Positions 27,473-34,842 of a stretch of 64,000 nucleotides of DNA are shown piece after piece; the stretch's first letter is position 1; each line of letters begins with the position of its first letter. The DNA is taken from assembly GCF_003569005.1 (NCBI RefSeq), contig NZ_BCUR01000004.1, positions 124,001 through 188,000 of the forward strand. The letters are read 5' to 3'. The position numbers and the translations under genes are program-made. The notes below the pieces were generated by a model. That model saw only the letters and a program-made list of their open reading frames with translations. It did not search any database and was not told the DNA's origin. The DNA is from Vibrio superstes (GTDB lineage: Bacteria; Pseudomonadota; Gammaproteobacteria; Enterobacterales; Vibrionaceae).

Positions 27473-28090
27473 ATGAAGAAATTAGCGCTCATCGTAACTC
27501 TTTTCGCTAGCTGCTCTGTGTGGGCGGCAGGTAGCATTGAAGCAGGTAAAGAAAAATCAGCAACTTGTGCAGCTTGTCATGGTGCTGACGGCAATAGTCC
27601 AGTAGCTATTTATCCTAAACTGGCAGGCCAACACGAAAACTATATTGAGAAACAACTTAAGGACCTTAAGTTGGGTGCGACTAGTGGTGGCAAGCAAGGT
27701 CGTTATGACCCCGCGATGAGTGCAATGGCCATGCCTTTGACAGAAGAAGATATGGCTGACTTAGCGGCGTATTATGCGTCTATACCTATGTCAGAAAATG
27801 CAACACCTGAGAATGTGGTAGAGCAGGGCAAAGAGTTGTACCTAGCGGGTAACGCAGAGCGCGGAATTGCGGCTTGTGTGGCTTGTCATGGTCCCCGCGG
27901 AAATGGCACTAGCCTATCTGGTTTCCCGAAGATCTCCGGTCAACACGCTGATTACATTAAGCAGCAGCTACAAAAGTTCGCTTCAATGGAGCGTAACAAT
28001 GACCTAAACGGCATGATGCACGATGTAGCGAAGAAGCTGACAGAAGAAGAGATGGACGTATTAGCCAAGTATGTGGGTGGTCTCCACTAA
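27473..28090 (+). CDS. Dihaem cytochrome c4
   Basis: A periplasmic electron carrier of 205 residues. It has a Sec signal peptide (MKKLALIVTLFASCSVWAA) and two cytochrome c domains with haem-binding CAACH near residues 33-37 and CVACH near residues 135-139. Each domain has a later Met ligand candidate. Cytochrome c4 passes electrons to terminal oxidases, especially cbb3 type, and is conserved beside engB in Vibrio. A terminator follows at 28121-28151. Confidence 0.95.
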   Translation: MKKLALIVTLFASCSVWAAGSIEAGKEKSATCAACHGADGNSPVAIYPKLAGQHENYIEKQLKDLKLGATSGGKQGRYDPAMSAMAMPLTEEDMADLAAYYASIPMSENATPENVVEQGKELYLAGNAERGIAACVACHGPRGNGTSLSGFPKISGQHADYIKQQLQKFASMERNNDLNGMMHDVAKKLTEEEMDVLAKYVGGLH

Positions 28091-28120
28091 TCTCCATTGC
28101 TCATTACTAACAAAGATTTA

Positions 28121-28158
28121 AAGGCCTAGCATCCGCTCGATGTTGGGCCTTAGTTTAT
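28121..28158 (+). terminator. Probable terminator of cytochrome c4
   Basis: A 13-bp stem with two G-U pairs, AAGGCCTAGCATC (28121-28133) and GATGTTGGGCCTT (28139-28151), is followed by TAGTTTATT. The T run is weak. Confidence 0.65.
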
Positions 28159-28159
28159 T

Positions 28160-28187
28160 CTGCTATCTGCTATCTGCTATCTGCTAT
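28160..28187. repeat. Heptanucleotide tandem repeat (CTGCTAT)x4
   Basis: Four perfect head-to-tail copies of CTGCTAT. It is intergenic, about 130 bp upstream of the proposed Csr-type RNA promoter, and may vary in copy number by slippage. Confidence 0.9.
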
Positions 28188-28269
28188 TTTTGTCACAGCT
28201 GGGCTGATTGTCACGTTACTCTGTGAGATATTTCTCATTTTCGAAATCCGCTATATTGCACAGCAACTT

Positions 28270-28287
28270 TGTAAGCAATTGAAAGAT
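28270..28287 (+). promoter_or_regulatory. Possible VarA/GacA-type upstream half site
   Basis: TGTAAG at 28270-28275 matches the left half of the GacA/UvrY/VarA box (TGTAAG-N6-CTTACA); the right half AAAGAT is poor. It lies about 50 bp before the proposed start of the Csr-type RNA, as expected for such an activator. Confidence 0.4.
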
Positions 28288-28319
28288 TTAATAAATATTC
28301 ATGGCTTTTTAAAAGTGTG

Positions 28320-28648
28320 ATCGGCTACTCCTGTTTATTAATTGCACATTTTTCTATCAGGAGTAGAGTAGTCGTTATCGAAAGGACATGATGATTGATT
28401 GTTTTCAGTCTTGCTCAGGAAGAGTTTAGGGAATGGTATCGCCTTTGGCGACATAGGGTTAACAACGGATGGTTTGTTTTTCTCAGGTCGAGAACCCAGA
28501 TAGGAAGGCTGAGGATTAGCCGCGCAAATGGAAGCTTGCTAGGGATAACAAAAATCATCAGGATGATGAAAAACAAAATTTTGGCATGGAAAGCGTCAAA
28601 AACAAATGGAATTTTGAGAGCGATAGGGAAACCTATCGCTTTTTTATT
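28320..28648 (+). ncRNA. CsrB/CsrC-family small RNA (CsrA sponge)
   Basis: Between about 28384 and the terminator there are 12 GGA triplets in 245 bp, many in the CsrA-preferred form AGGA, CAGGA or AGGGA (for example at 28418, 28430, 28503, 28513, 28543 and 28561). The end is a perfect 9-bp stem AGCGATAGG/CCTATCGCT with a GAAA loop at 28619-28640, followed by TTTTTATT. The 5' part contains a 9-bp inverted repeat CTACTCCTG/CAGGAGTAG, usable as the 5' stem-loop. RNAs of this type bind many CsrA dimers and are driven by the VarS/VarA system in vibrios. The 5' end is estimated, not mapped. Which family member (B, C or D) it is cannot be told. Confidence 0.85.
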
Positions 28649-28672
28649 GCCTGAAATTTGCCAATAACCGGC

Positions 28673-28838
28673 TTATACCAATCGTAGTAAATAACTGATC
28701 ATCCTAGCTTGTTAAAACACTCGATAACGGCGTTAGATTTTTGATTGTAGAATAACGACTTATCAAAAAGTTCTGCCTTGTTGTCCCGCGTTTTTCCTAC
28801 GCTATTTCTGACCACTGACTTACTGTGATTGGTATTAA
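28673..28838. mobile_element. MITE-like repeat with terminal inverted repeats
   Basis: The left end TTATACCAATC (28673-28683) mirrors the right end GATTGGTATTAA (28827-28838). The similarity extends inward about 25 bp: ATACCAATC followed by xxAGTAA on both sides, then CTGATCA on the left and GTGGTCA on the right. There is no open reading frame. The 166-bp size and AT-rich interior fit a non-autonomous element or large palindromic repeat. I recall similar TATACCAATC-ended repeats from Vibrio genomes, but copy number was not checked. Confidence 0.72.
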
Positions 28839-28962
28839 AGACGCTCTATATGGGATATTGCCGTATACGCATACAAAAAAAACAGCGTAATTGCGGATTT
28901 TTTCTACACTCTTTCCCCATATTTTGATAAGTTGCGCCTCCTAAGCTAAATAGGCGATTTGA

Positions 28963-29613
28963 ATGTTAGATTGTCCACTTTGTCATCATAGTGAATCAAA
29001 ATTTTATTGGGAAGATAAGCGCAGACAATACCATCAATGTCAGCGTTGCGAATTGGTGTTCGTTGACCCCAATCAAAGGCTGGATTCAAGCCAAGAAAAG
29101 GCTCACTATGATCTACATGAAAATGACCCAACTGACTTGGGTTATCGTAAGTTCTTATCGAGAGTTCAGATTCCACTTGCCGAAAGAATCGGTAGCCACA
29201 AGCAAGGGTTAGACTTTGGCTGTGGTCCCGGTCCGACATTATCTTTGATGATGCAAGAGGCGGGGCACGATGTAGACTTGTATGATCTCTACTACTATCC
29301 AGATACCAAAGTATTAAACAAGCGCTATGACTTTATCACTGCGACAGAGGTAATAGAGCACCTCTATCAGCCTGATGTGGTTTGGGCACAGTGGATGAGC
29401 ATGTTGAAGCTAGGCGGCTGGCTAGGTTTGATGACTAAGATGGTTCGTGATGTAGAGGCCTTTTCCACATGGCACTACAAGAATGACCACACGCATGTAG
29501 TATTTTTTAGCAGAAGCACATTTGAGTTTTTAGCTGCGCGAGACGAGCTAGAGCTAGAATTTATTGAAAACGACGTAATTTTATTGAGGAAGTCGAGTAA
29601 TGAGTCGACATAA
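28963..29613 (+). CDS. SAM-dependent methyltransferase with N-terminal zinc ribbon
   Basis: A 216-residue class I methyltransferase. The first 30 residues hold two CxxC pairs (CPLCHHS and CQRCELVF), a probable zinc ribbon. The SAM motif LDFGCGPGPTLSLM is near residue 82, and ITATEVIEHLYQP is the motif II/III region of the Methyltransf_23 type. The last 14 bases overlap yihI, so the two genes are probably co-transcribed. The substrate is unknown; relatives act on small molecules, tRNA or sugars. Confidence 0.88.
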   Translation: MLDCPLCHHSESKFYWEDKRRQYHQCQRCELVFVDPNQRLDSSQEKAHYDLHENDPTDLGYRKFLSRVQIPLAERIGSHKQGLDFGCGPGPTLSLMMQEAGHDVDLYDLYYYPDTKVLNKRYDFITATEVIEHLYQPDVVWAQWMSMLKLGGWLGLMTKMVRDVEAFSTWHYKNDHTHVVFFSRSTFEFLAARDELELEFIENDVILLRKSSNEST

Positions 29614-30160
29614 GAAATCGAGAAAAGCAGGTTCAACAGGTGATGTAGACCTAATCGTAACTCGTAACCGCTCTGAGGCGGATGTAGAGGGACGTTTACG
29701 CAAGAAATTAAAGAAGCGTAAAGGTCAGAAAGCTGGTGCACGCCACTCGGTTGGTAATGAATCAAAAGAGAACGCAGGTCGCGGTCAACGTGATCCACGC
29801 ATTGGTTCGAAGAAAAAGATCCCACTTATCATAGAGGCAGCTCCTAAGCCAACTAAGCAGCAACGCAAGTACACTGCAGAGCAAGAGCTAGAAGCACTAG
29901 AGAATGATGCACAATTGAATGTGTTACTAGATCGCATTGAAAACGGTGAATCTCTAGGTGTAGGCCTTCAGTCATACGTTGACCAGAAACTGGATCGCGT
30001 AGAAGTGCTAATGAAGCAACTAGGTCTACTTGAACCAGAGGAAGAAGAGCCGGAAGAGGTTGTTGTTCCAAGTAACGCTAAGAAGAGCAAGAAAGCAAAA
30101 ACGGAAGATGAACTTCTTGCATCATTTGAAGACCTAGATCTAAGCGATTTCAAGGACTAA
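29600..30160 (+). CDS. yihI: Der GTPase-activating protein YihI
   Basis: A 186-residue, highly charged protein. The N-terminal half is Lys/Arg-rich (SRHKKSRKAG, RLRKKLKKRKGQKAGARH) with the conserved RDPRIGSKKKIPL segment. The centre has ELEALENDAQLNVLLDRIENGE and the C-terminus is acidic. YihI stimulates the GTPase Der and tunes 50S assembly in E. coli. The overlap with the methyltransferase gene and the 6-bp gap to the DUF2489-like gene suggest an operon. Confidence 0.94.
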   Translation: MSRHKKSRKAGSTGDVDLIVTRNRSEADVEGRLRKKLKKRKGQKAGARHSVGNESKENAGRGQRDPRIGSKKKIPLIIEAAPKPTKQQRKYTAEQELEALENDAQLNVLLDRIENGESLGVGLQSYVDQKLDRVEVLMKQLGLLEPEEEEPEEVVVPSNAKKSKKAKTEDELLASFEDLDLSDFKD

Positions 30161-30166
30161 GAATCA

Positions 30167-30655
30167 ATGGATATGGCTGTGCTGGCTTCGATTGGAGTTA
30201 TCATCATCCTTGTGTTGGGTGGTTACGCTGCGTATTTGCTTAATAAACTTAAAAAGCAGAAGCAGCTTATTTCGCAACATCAGGCGTTAGCCATTGCAAA
30301 GCGCAATGCCAAAATTTTCGAAAGTGTCGATACCTTATGCCTTGCTGGCATTCAAGGGCAATGCGATCTTTCGGAGTTGAGCATTCGCCTGTGCAATATT
30401 CTGGACTATGTTCAGGGTGAGCAACGTATTGATGTAAAGACACGCTACCCAGCGTTGAGCGAGCTATTTGAAGTGGTTAATGACATGGCTCGAGGCGAAG
30501 ATCGTCAGCAATTGGCGAAGCAAGAGCGCATGAAACAGAATCTGGCTCGCCACAAGGCTGAAACTCGTCTGAGTGACACTATTATTGAAGAGTTGAAAGA
30601 TCTTCAGGGTCAAGTGGCCCCATTGAACGACCAAATCTCCATTCAAATGCGATAG
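30167..30655 (+). CDS. Membrane-anchored DUF2489-like protein
   Basis: A 162-residue protein with one N-terminal membrane helix (AVLASIGVIIILVLGGYAAYLL) followed by a basic stretch (NKLKKQKQL) and a soluble, mainly alpha-helical domain with a C-terminal coiled-coil tendency. The topology is cytoplasmic C-terminus by the positive-inside rule. It resembles the DUF2489 proteins that sit between yihI and hemN in vibrios. Function unknown; it lies six bases after yihI and is probably co-transcribed. Confidence 0.8.
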   Translation: MDMAVLASIGVIIILVLGGYAAYLLNKLKKQKQLISQHQALAIAKRNAKIFESVDTLCLAGIQGQCDLSELSIRLCNILDYVQGEQRIDVKTRYPALSELFEVVNDMARGEDRQQLAKQERMKQNLARHKAETRLSDTIIEELKDLQGQVAPLNDQISIQMR

Positions 30656-30677
30656 CACTCGCCATAGGCGTGATCCT

Positions 30678-30716
30678 GCTAGCAAATATCAACAATTCTG
30701 CCTGATATTTGCTAGC
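30678..30716. repeat. Perfect 14-bp inverted repeat before hemN
   Basis: GCTAGCAAATATCA (30678-30691) and TGATATTTGCTAGC (30703-30716) pair perfectly around an 11-nt loop. No T run follows on either strand, so it is not a typical intrinsic terminator. It lies 23 bp after the upstream stop codon and 70 bp before hemN. Confidence 0.85.
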
Positions 30717-30785
30717 TATAAAACGAGTCACCTTGGTGGCTGTGGCAAAATAGCTCCCCTTATCAGCAGTACTTAGGATATTAAT

Positions 30786-32159
30786 ATGTCTAGCCGACAA
30801 ATTATCTGGGATCAGAGTGTATTGGATAAATACAACTACTCTGGGCCTCGTTACACTTCTTACCCAACGGCTGTGGAATTCCACGAGGCGTTCACCGTTG
30901 CTGAGCTAGACATTGCGTACATGCAATATCCTGAGCGTCCGCTATCTCTATACATCCACATACCGTTCTGCCATAAGCTTTGCTACTACTGTGGTTGCAA
31001 TAAGGTCATCACTCGTCATCAGCATAAAGCGGACGACTACTTAGAAGTCTTAGAATTTGAGATTCGCCAGCGTGCGGCATTGCTGAAAGAACGTAAGGTC
31101 AACCAATTACACTTTGGTGGGGGCACACCTACCTTCTTAACTAAGGCGCAAATTAGCCGTTTGATGGCGGTGATTTACGAAGAGTTTGCGTTTAATGCTG
31201 ATGCTGAAATCAGTATCGAGGTAGACCCGCGTGAGATTGAGCTGGATATGCTTGATCACCTGCGTGAAAAGGGCTTTAACCGACTGAGTATTGGTGTTCA
31301 AGACTTCAATAAAGAAGTACAGCGCGTAGTCAACCGTGAACAGGATGAAGCATTCATTTTTGCTATGGTTGAACGAGCTAAAACGCTAGGCTTCCGCTCT
31401 ACCAATCTAGACCTAATTTATGGCTTGCCGTTGCAAACTGCGGACTCGTTTTCTGAAACTATGCGTCAGGTGTTGAGTATGCGTCCAGGACGCCTATCAG
31501 TGTTTAACTACGCGCATATGCCTCAGTTGTTTGCAGCGCAGCGTAAGATCAAAGATGAAGACCTACCGATTGCCTCTGAGCGTATGTCTATTCTGCAGCA
31601 AACCATTGAAACCCTGACGACAGAAGGGTATCAGTTTATCGGTATGGACCACTTCGCACTTCCTGAAGATGAACTTGCAGTGGCACAGCGAAATGGCGAG
31701 CTACATCGAAACTTCCAAGGCTATACCACGCAAGGTGATTGCGACCTTATTGGCTTTGGTGTCTCTGCCATTTCTATGGTGGGGGATACGTATGCGCAAA
31801 ACCAGAAAGAGCTTAAGCTTTACTATGGTCAGATGGAGTCTGAGCGTCATGCACTTTGGAAGGGCGTGGCCCTGGATAAAGATGACCTAACCCGCCGTGA
31901 GGTGATTAAGCAGCTTATCTGTAACTTTACTTTGAATAAGCGCGATATCGAACAGCAGTTCGGTTTAAGTTTCGATCAGTATTTCGCCGAAGATTTGCAG
32001 CTACTACAAACCTTTGTTGATGATGAATTGGTTGAGGTCTCAGATTCTGAGATTAAGGTAAGCCTTCGTGGTCGCTTGCTGATTCGAAACATCTGTATGT
32101 GTTTTGACAAATACTTCCGAGCTAAGGCTCGCCAGCAGCAGTTTTCTCGCGTTATCTAG
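30786..32159 (+). CDS. hemN: Oxygen-independent coproporphyrinogen III oxidase
   Basis: Radical-SAM enzyme that decarboxylates coproporphyrinogen III without oxygen. The 4Fe-4S ligands are in CHKLCYYCGC (CxxxCxxC) near residues 62-71. The family motifs HFGGGTPTFL, EVDPREI, RLSIGVQDF and LDLIYGLPLQT follow, and the HemN C-terminal domain is complete (QLICNFTLNKRDIEQQFG). At 457 residues it equals the true HemN length, and the Nterminal YNYSGPRYTSYPTA trip-wire region supports HemN over HemW-like proteins. Confidence 0.98.
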   Translation: MSSRQIIWDQSVLDKYNYSGPRYTSYPTAVEFHEAFTVAELDIAYMQYPERPLSLYIHIPFCHKLCYYCGCNKVITRHQHKADDYLEVLEFEIRQRAALLKERKVNQLHFGGGTPTFLTKAQISRLMAVIYEEFAFNADAEISIEVDPREIELDMLDHLREKGFNRLSIGVQDFNKEVQRVVNREQDEAFIFAMVERAKTLGFRSTNLDLIYGLPLQTADSFSETMRQVLSMRPGRLSVFNYAHMPQLFAAQRKIKDEDLPIASERMSILQQTIETLTTEGYQFIGMDHFALPEDELAVAQRNGELHRNFQGYTTQGDCDLIGFGVSAISMVGDTYAQNQKELKLYYGQMESERHALWKGVALDKDDLTRREVIKQLICNFTLNKRDIEQQFGLSFDQYFAEDLQLLQTFVDDELVEVSDSEIKVSLRGRLLIRNICMCFDKYFRAKARQQQFSRVI

Positions 32160-32173
32160 AATCTACAGATGAT

Positions 32174-32200
32174 AGCCACCTTAAATAAGGTGGCTTTTTT
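32174..32200. terminator. Terminator of hemN overlapping the end of the phosphodiesterase gene
   Basis: AGCCACCTT (32174-32182) pairs with AAGGTGGCT (32187-32195) and runs into TTTTTT. Its right arm encodes the last residues of the convergent phosphodiesterase gene. Confidence 0.88.
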
Positions 32201-34727
32201 GTTGCTGGTTTTCTAGCTGTTGCCACTCATCAAAAGGCACGGGTTTACCATATAAAAAGCCTTGCGCTTGAGAGCAATTTAGTTCCTTTAGAATGCTTTG
32301 CTGTTCTATCGTCTCGACGCCCTCAGCAACCACTGTGACCTCAAAGCCGTCAATAATGTTGATAATGGCAGACACTATCGATATTTCAGCGTTGTCTCTA
32401 TTGAGGTCAGAGACAAAGGTGCGATCAATTTTAAGAGTATTGAATGGCAGTTTATGTAAGTAAGCCAGTGACGAATAGCCTGTCCCAAAGTCGTCTATGG
32501 CAATATTTATCCCTTTTCGATATAAACGCTTCAGATTCTCCGTGATCTCAGGGTGCGTTTCTAAGATCTGAGACTCGGTTATTTCTAGGGTTAATTGTTG
32601 TGCGGGGAAACGGGTTTGCTCTAGGGTATCTAAAACCATATCAGCAAACATAGTCTCTTTAAGTTGGGCGACCGAGACATTGACGTGCATATGGAAACTA
32701 TCTCCCCATCGGCCTTGCTGGATACCTTTCATACCGTCTCGACAGGCACTAAATAAGATTTGTCTACCGAGCTCATTGATGAGCCCACTCTCTTCTGCGA
32801 TAGGAACAAACTCGATAGGAGATACCATTCCTAGGTGAGAAGAGTGCCAGCGTGCTAAAGCCTCAGCTCCAGTAATTTGATTGCTGTGTAAGTCCACTAT
32901 TGGTTGGTAGTAAGGAAGAAACTCCTGATTGGCTAGCCCTCGTCTAATGTACTCCAGCATTTCTGATTTACGCTGATGCTCGGTAGACATTTGCTCATTA
33001 TAAAAACAGAGAGGTAGTTGCTCTTTCTGCGCTAGCGATAGTGCCATGCTTCCTTTTCGGAGCCATTGATCCATTTCTAAATTTGGACATGCGCGTACAA
33101 TACCTAGTGATAAATCCACCCTAATTTTTAATCGATCGACAGAAATAGCAGTATCAAATCCCTGTTGTATCCTACTTGCCATCAATTGAAAGTCATACTC
33201 TGTGCTATCTCCAAAACGGAGCAATGCAAACTCATCTTCGGATACTCTACCTATGACATCAGTTGGGCTTAGTAGGCGTCGTAGCCGATTGGCGATTCGA
33301 TTGAGTACTTGGTCACTAACATTATGACCATGGGTTAGGTTGATCTGTTTAAAGTCGTTAATACCTATGGTGTAGAGAGTAGCTTCACTGTTGTCTGTCT
33401 TATCTGATTCTTCTATGAATCCGAACCGTGAATGGAGATGGGTCAAATTGTCGTAGTTCATCTGCCTACGAAGCTTTTGGAAGGATTCATTCAGATTGAG
33501 CGTCATATCATTAAATGTTTCCACCAGTTGCCGAGTTTCGGCAATGTGCGTATTGGCGGTAATTCGAGTGTTCCAGTCACCATCAGAAAAACGGCGTGCT
33601 GCAGCTGCGGTTTCTGTGATCGGCGATGTTATGCGTTGAAATACATAGATCGCGATTAAAATGGGAATAGTCATGATCAGTAGAGCATTTACTAAGCTAC
33701 CAATTTGCGAGTACCAGAGGGTTCCTAGTAGGTCACTTTCTGAGACTGCGGTGACTATGAACCAATTAAGTCCCTTTTCATCATAATAGGGTGTTAGCTT
33801 CACGAAATATCGTTGATGATTCGCTTTGACAGAAAAGACCTGTTGGAAATTAAAAATAATGTCGTGTTTTTCTAAAAGTGCCTTGCTGATGGCTTGATTG
33901 AGCTCGGTTGGGCTATCGGAAATATGTAAACGCAAACCATCGACTGAAGTGCTTGTTGGCTCTGAATGCGCCACCAAACGGTTTTCATCATCGAAGATAA
34001 AAAAGTGAGATTGAGTCAAGCGGCGTGAATTCAGTAAGAACGTATTGAACGAATCAAGCTTTACATCAGCAACTAATACACCGAGTAGGCTATTGTCGAT
34101 GATTAAGGGGTGTAATGCAGATAGGGTCGTTGCTTCTTTTTCATCTGAGTTTACATAGATGGATGACCAACTTGGCTTCCATGAGGACGACGAATCAAAT
34201 AGTGCATACCAAGGGCGCTTTCTCGGGTCGTATCCTGCGATCATTTGGGCAACCTCTGAATCTACCCCTTCACCCTCATAGATAATAAGGCTTTGTCGCG
34301 TCCTTAGATCTTTTAGCATCAGTGAGTAGCTAGAATCATCGTTGCGTCGATAACCTATAAACTCTCCAAGCTTGCCGCCAAATCCGATTACATCAATATG
34401 ATCTATCTTGGAATAGATAGCTTGGATGCTTGAGTGTAAGTACTTTTGTATCTGACTGGTATCACTCATACGGTAAAGGTTGTTGATCTTGATGGTATAG
34501 CCGATGGACTCACTCGCATCAAAAGGTTGTTTAAGAAATAGATTGAGAGAGGAGTGAAGATTGCTAGAGGTTACCTCGAGCTGATTCTGGCTAACGTGTT
34601 TGATGACGCGCTCATAATGCCCAGTGAGTAGAATGGATACTATGACTCCTAAGAAAAGAAGCATAACTACCAGAGGCACAAACACGGCTCTACGCAGTGA
34701 GATGGAATTAGGTTGTGAATTTAACAT
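32181..34727 (-). CDS. Membrane c-di-GMP phosphodiesterase (dCache-HAMP-degenerate GGDEF-EAL)
   Basis: An 848-residue sensor enzyme. A membrane helix at about residues 15-37 is followed by a large periplasmic double-Cache domain (GYDPRKRPWY near residue 168, LGVLVADVKLD), then a second helix near residue 345 and HAMP. The GGDEF domain has SEDEF at residues 496-500 in place of GGDEF, so diguanylate cyclase activity is unlikely. The EAL domain looks catalytically complete: E622 in EALARW, NVSVAQL, LEITES, DDFGTGYSSL, LKIDRTFV and AEGVET. It should degrade c-di-GMP in response to a periplasmic ligand. It is monocistronic, with two GATTGCAATC palindromes upstream. Confidence 0.92.
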   Translation of the reverse strand: MLNSQPNSISLRRAVFVPLVVMLLFLGVIVSILLTGHYERVIKHVSQNQLEVTSSNLHSSLNLFLKQPFDASESIGYTIKINNLYRMSDTSQIQKYLHSSIQAIYSKIDHIDVIGFGGKLGEFIGYRRNDDSSYSLMLKDLRTRQSLIIYEGEGVDSEVAQMIAGYDPRKRPWYALFDSSSSWKPSWSSIYVNSDEKEATTLSALHPLIIDNSLLGVLVADVKLDSFNTFLLNSRRLTQSHFFIFDDENRLVAHSEPTSTSVDGLRLHISDSPTELNQAISKALLEKHDIIFNFQQVFSVKANHQRYFVKLTPYYDEKGLNWFIVTAVSESDLLGTLWYSQIGSLVNALLIMTIPILIAIYVFQRITSPITETAAAARRFSDGDWNTRITANTHIAETRQLVETFNDMTLNLNESFQKLRRQMNYDNLTHLHSRFGFIEESDKTDNSEATLYTIGINDFKQINLTHGHNVSDQVLNRIANRLRRLLSPTDVIGRVSEDEFALLRFGDSTEYDFQLMASRIQQGFDTAISVDRLKIRVDLSLGIVRACPNLEMDQWLRKGSMALSLAQKEQLPLCFYNEQMSTEHQRKSEMLEYIRRGLANQEFLPYYQPIVDLHSNQITGAEALARWHSSHLGMVSPIEFVPIAEESGLINELGRQILFSACRDGMKGIQQGRWGDSFHMHVNVSVAQLKETMFADMVLDTLEQTRFPAQQLTLEITESQILETHPEITENLKRLYRKGINIAIDDFGTGYSSLAYLHKLPFNTLKIDRTFVSDLNRDNAEISIVSAIINIIDGFEVTVVAEGVETIEQQSILKELNCSQAQGFLYGKPVPFDEWQQLENQQQKSHLI

Positions 34728-34780
34728 TACTGGCAGTAGGTAAAGAAATTATTGCGTATATAGTACCAGTAGTGTGCGAT

Positions 34781-34820
34781 CGATTGCAATCGGTTGTAAT
34801 TTAATCAACTGATTGCAATC
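34781..34820 (-). promoter_or_regulatory. Paired palindromes upstream of the phosphodiesterase gene
   Basis: CGATTGCAATCG (34781-34792) and GATTGCAATC (34811-34820) share the same 10-bp palindrome, with starts 29 bp apart (about three helical turns). They lie 54-93 bp before the start codon. They look like a two-site operator for an unidentified regulator. Confidence 0.55.
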
Positions 34821-34842
34821 TAATCAATAAGTTACAACTTGA

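Noticed and set aside
28190..28240. CRP site from TGTCACAGC...TGTCACG and CTGTGAG near the Csr-type RNA
   Set aside because: The TCAC and GTGA halves face outward or have wrong spacing, so they do not form a TGTGA-N6-TCACA site.
28395..28667. 90-residue plus-strand ORF
   Set aside because: It lies wholly over the Csr-type RNA with its GGA motifs and includes the terminator hairpin; composition is not protein-like (many Arg/Lys/Ile from AGG/AAA repeats).
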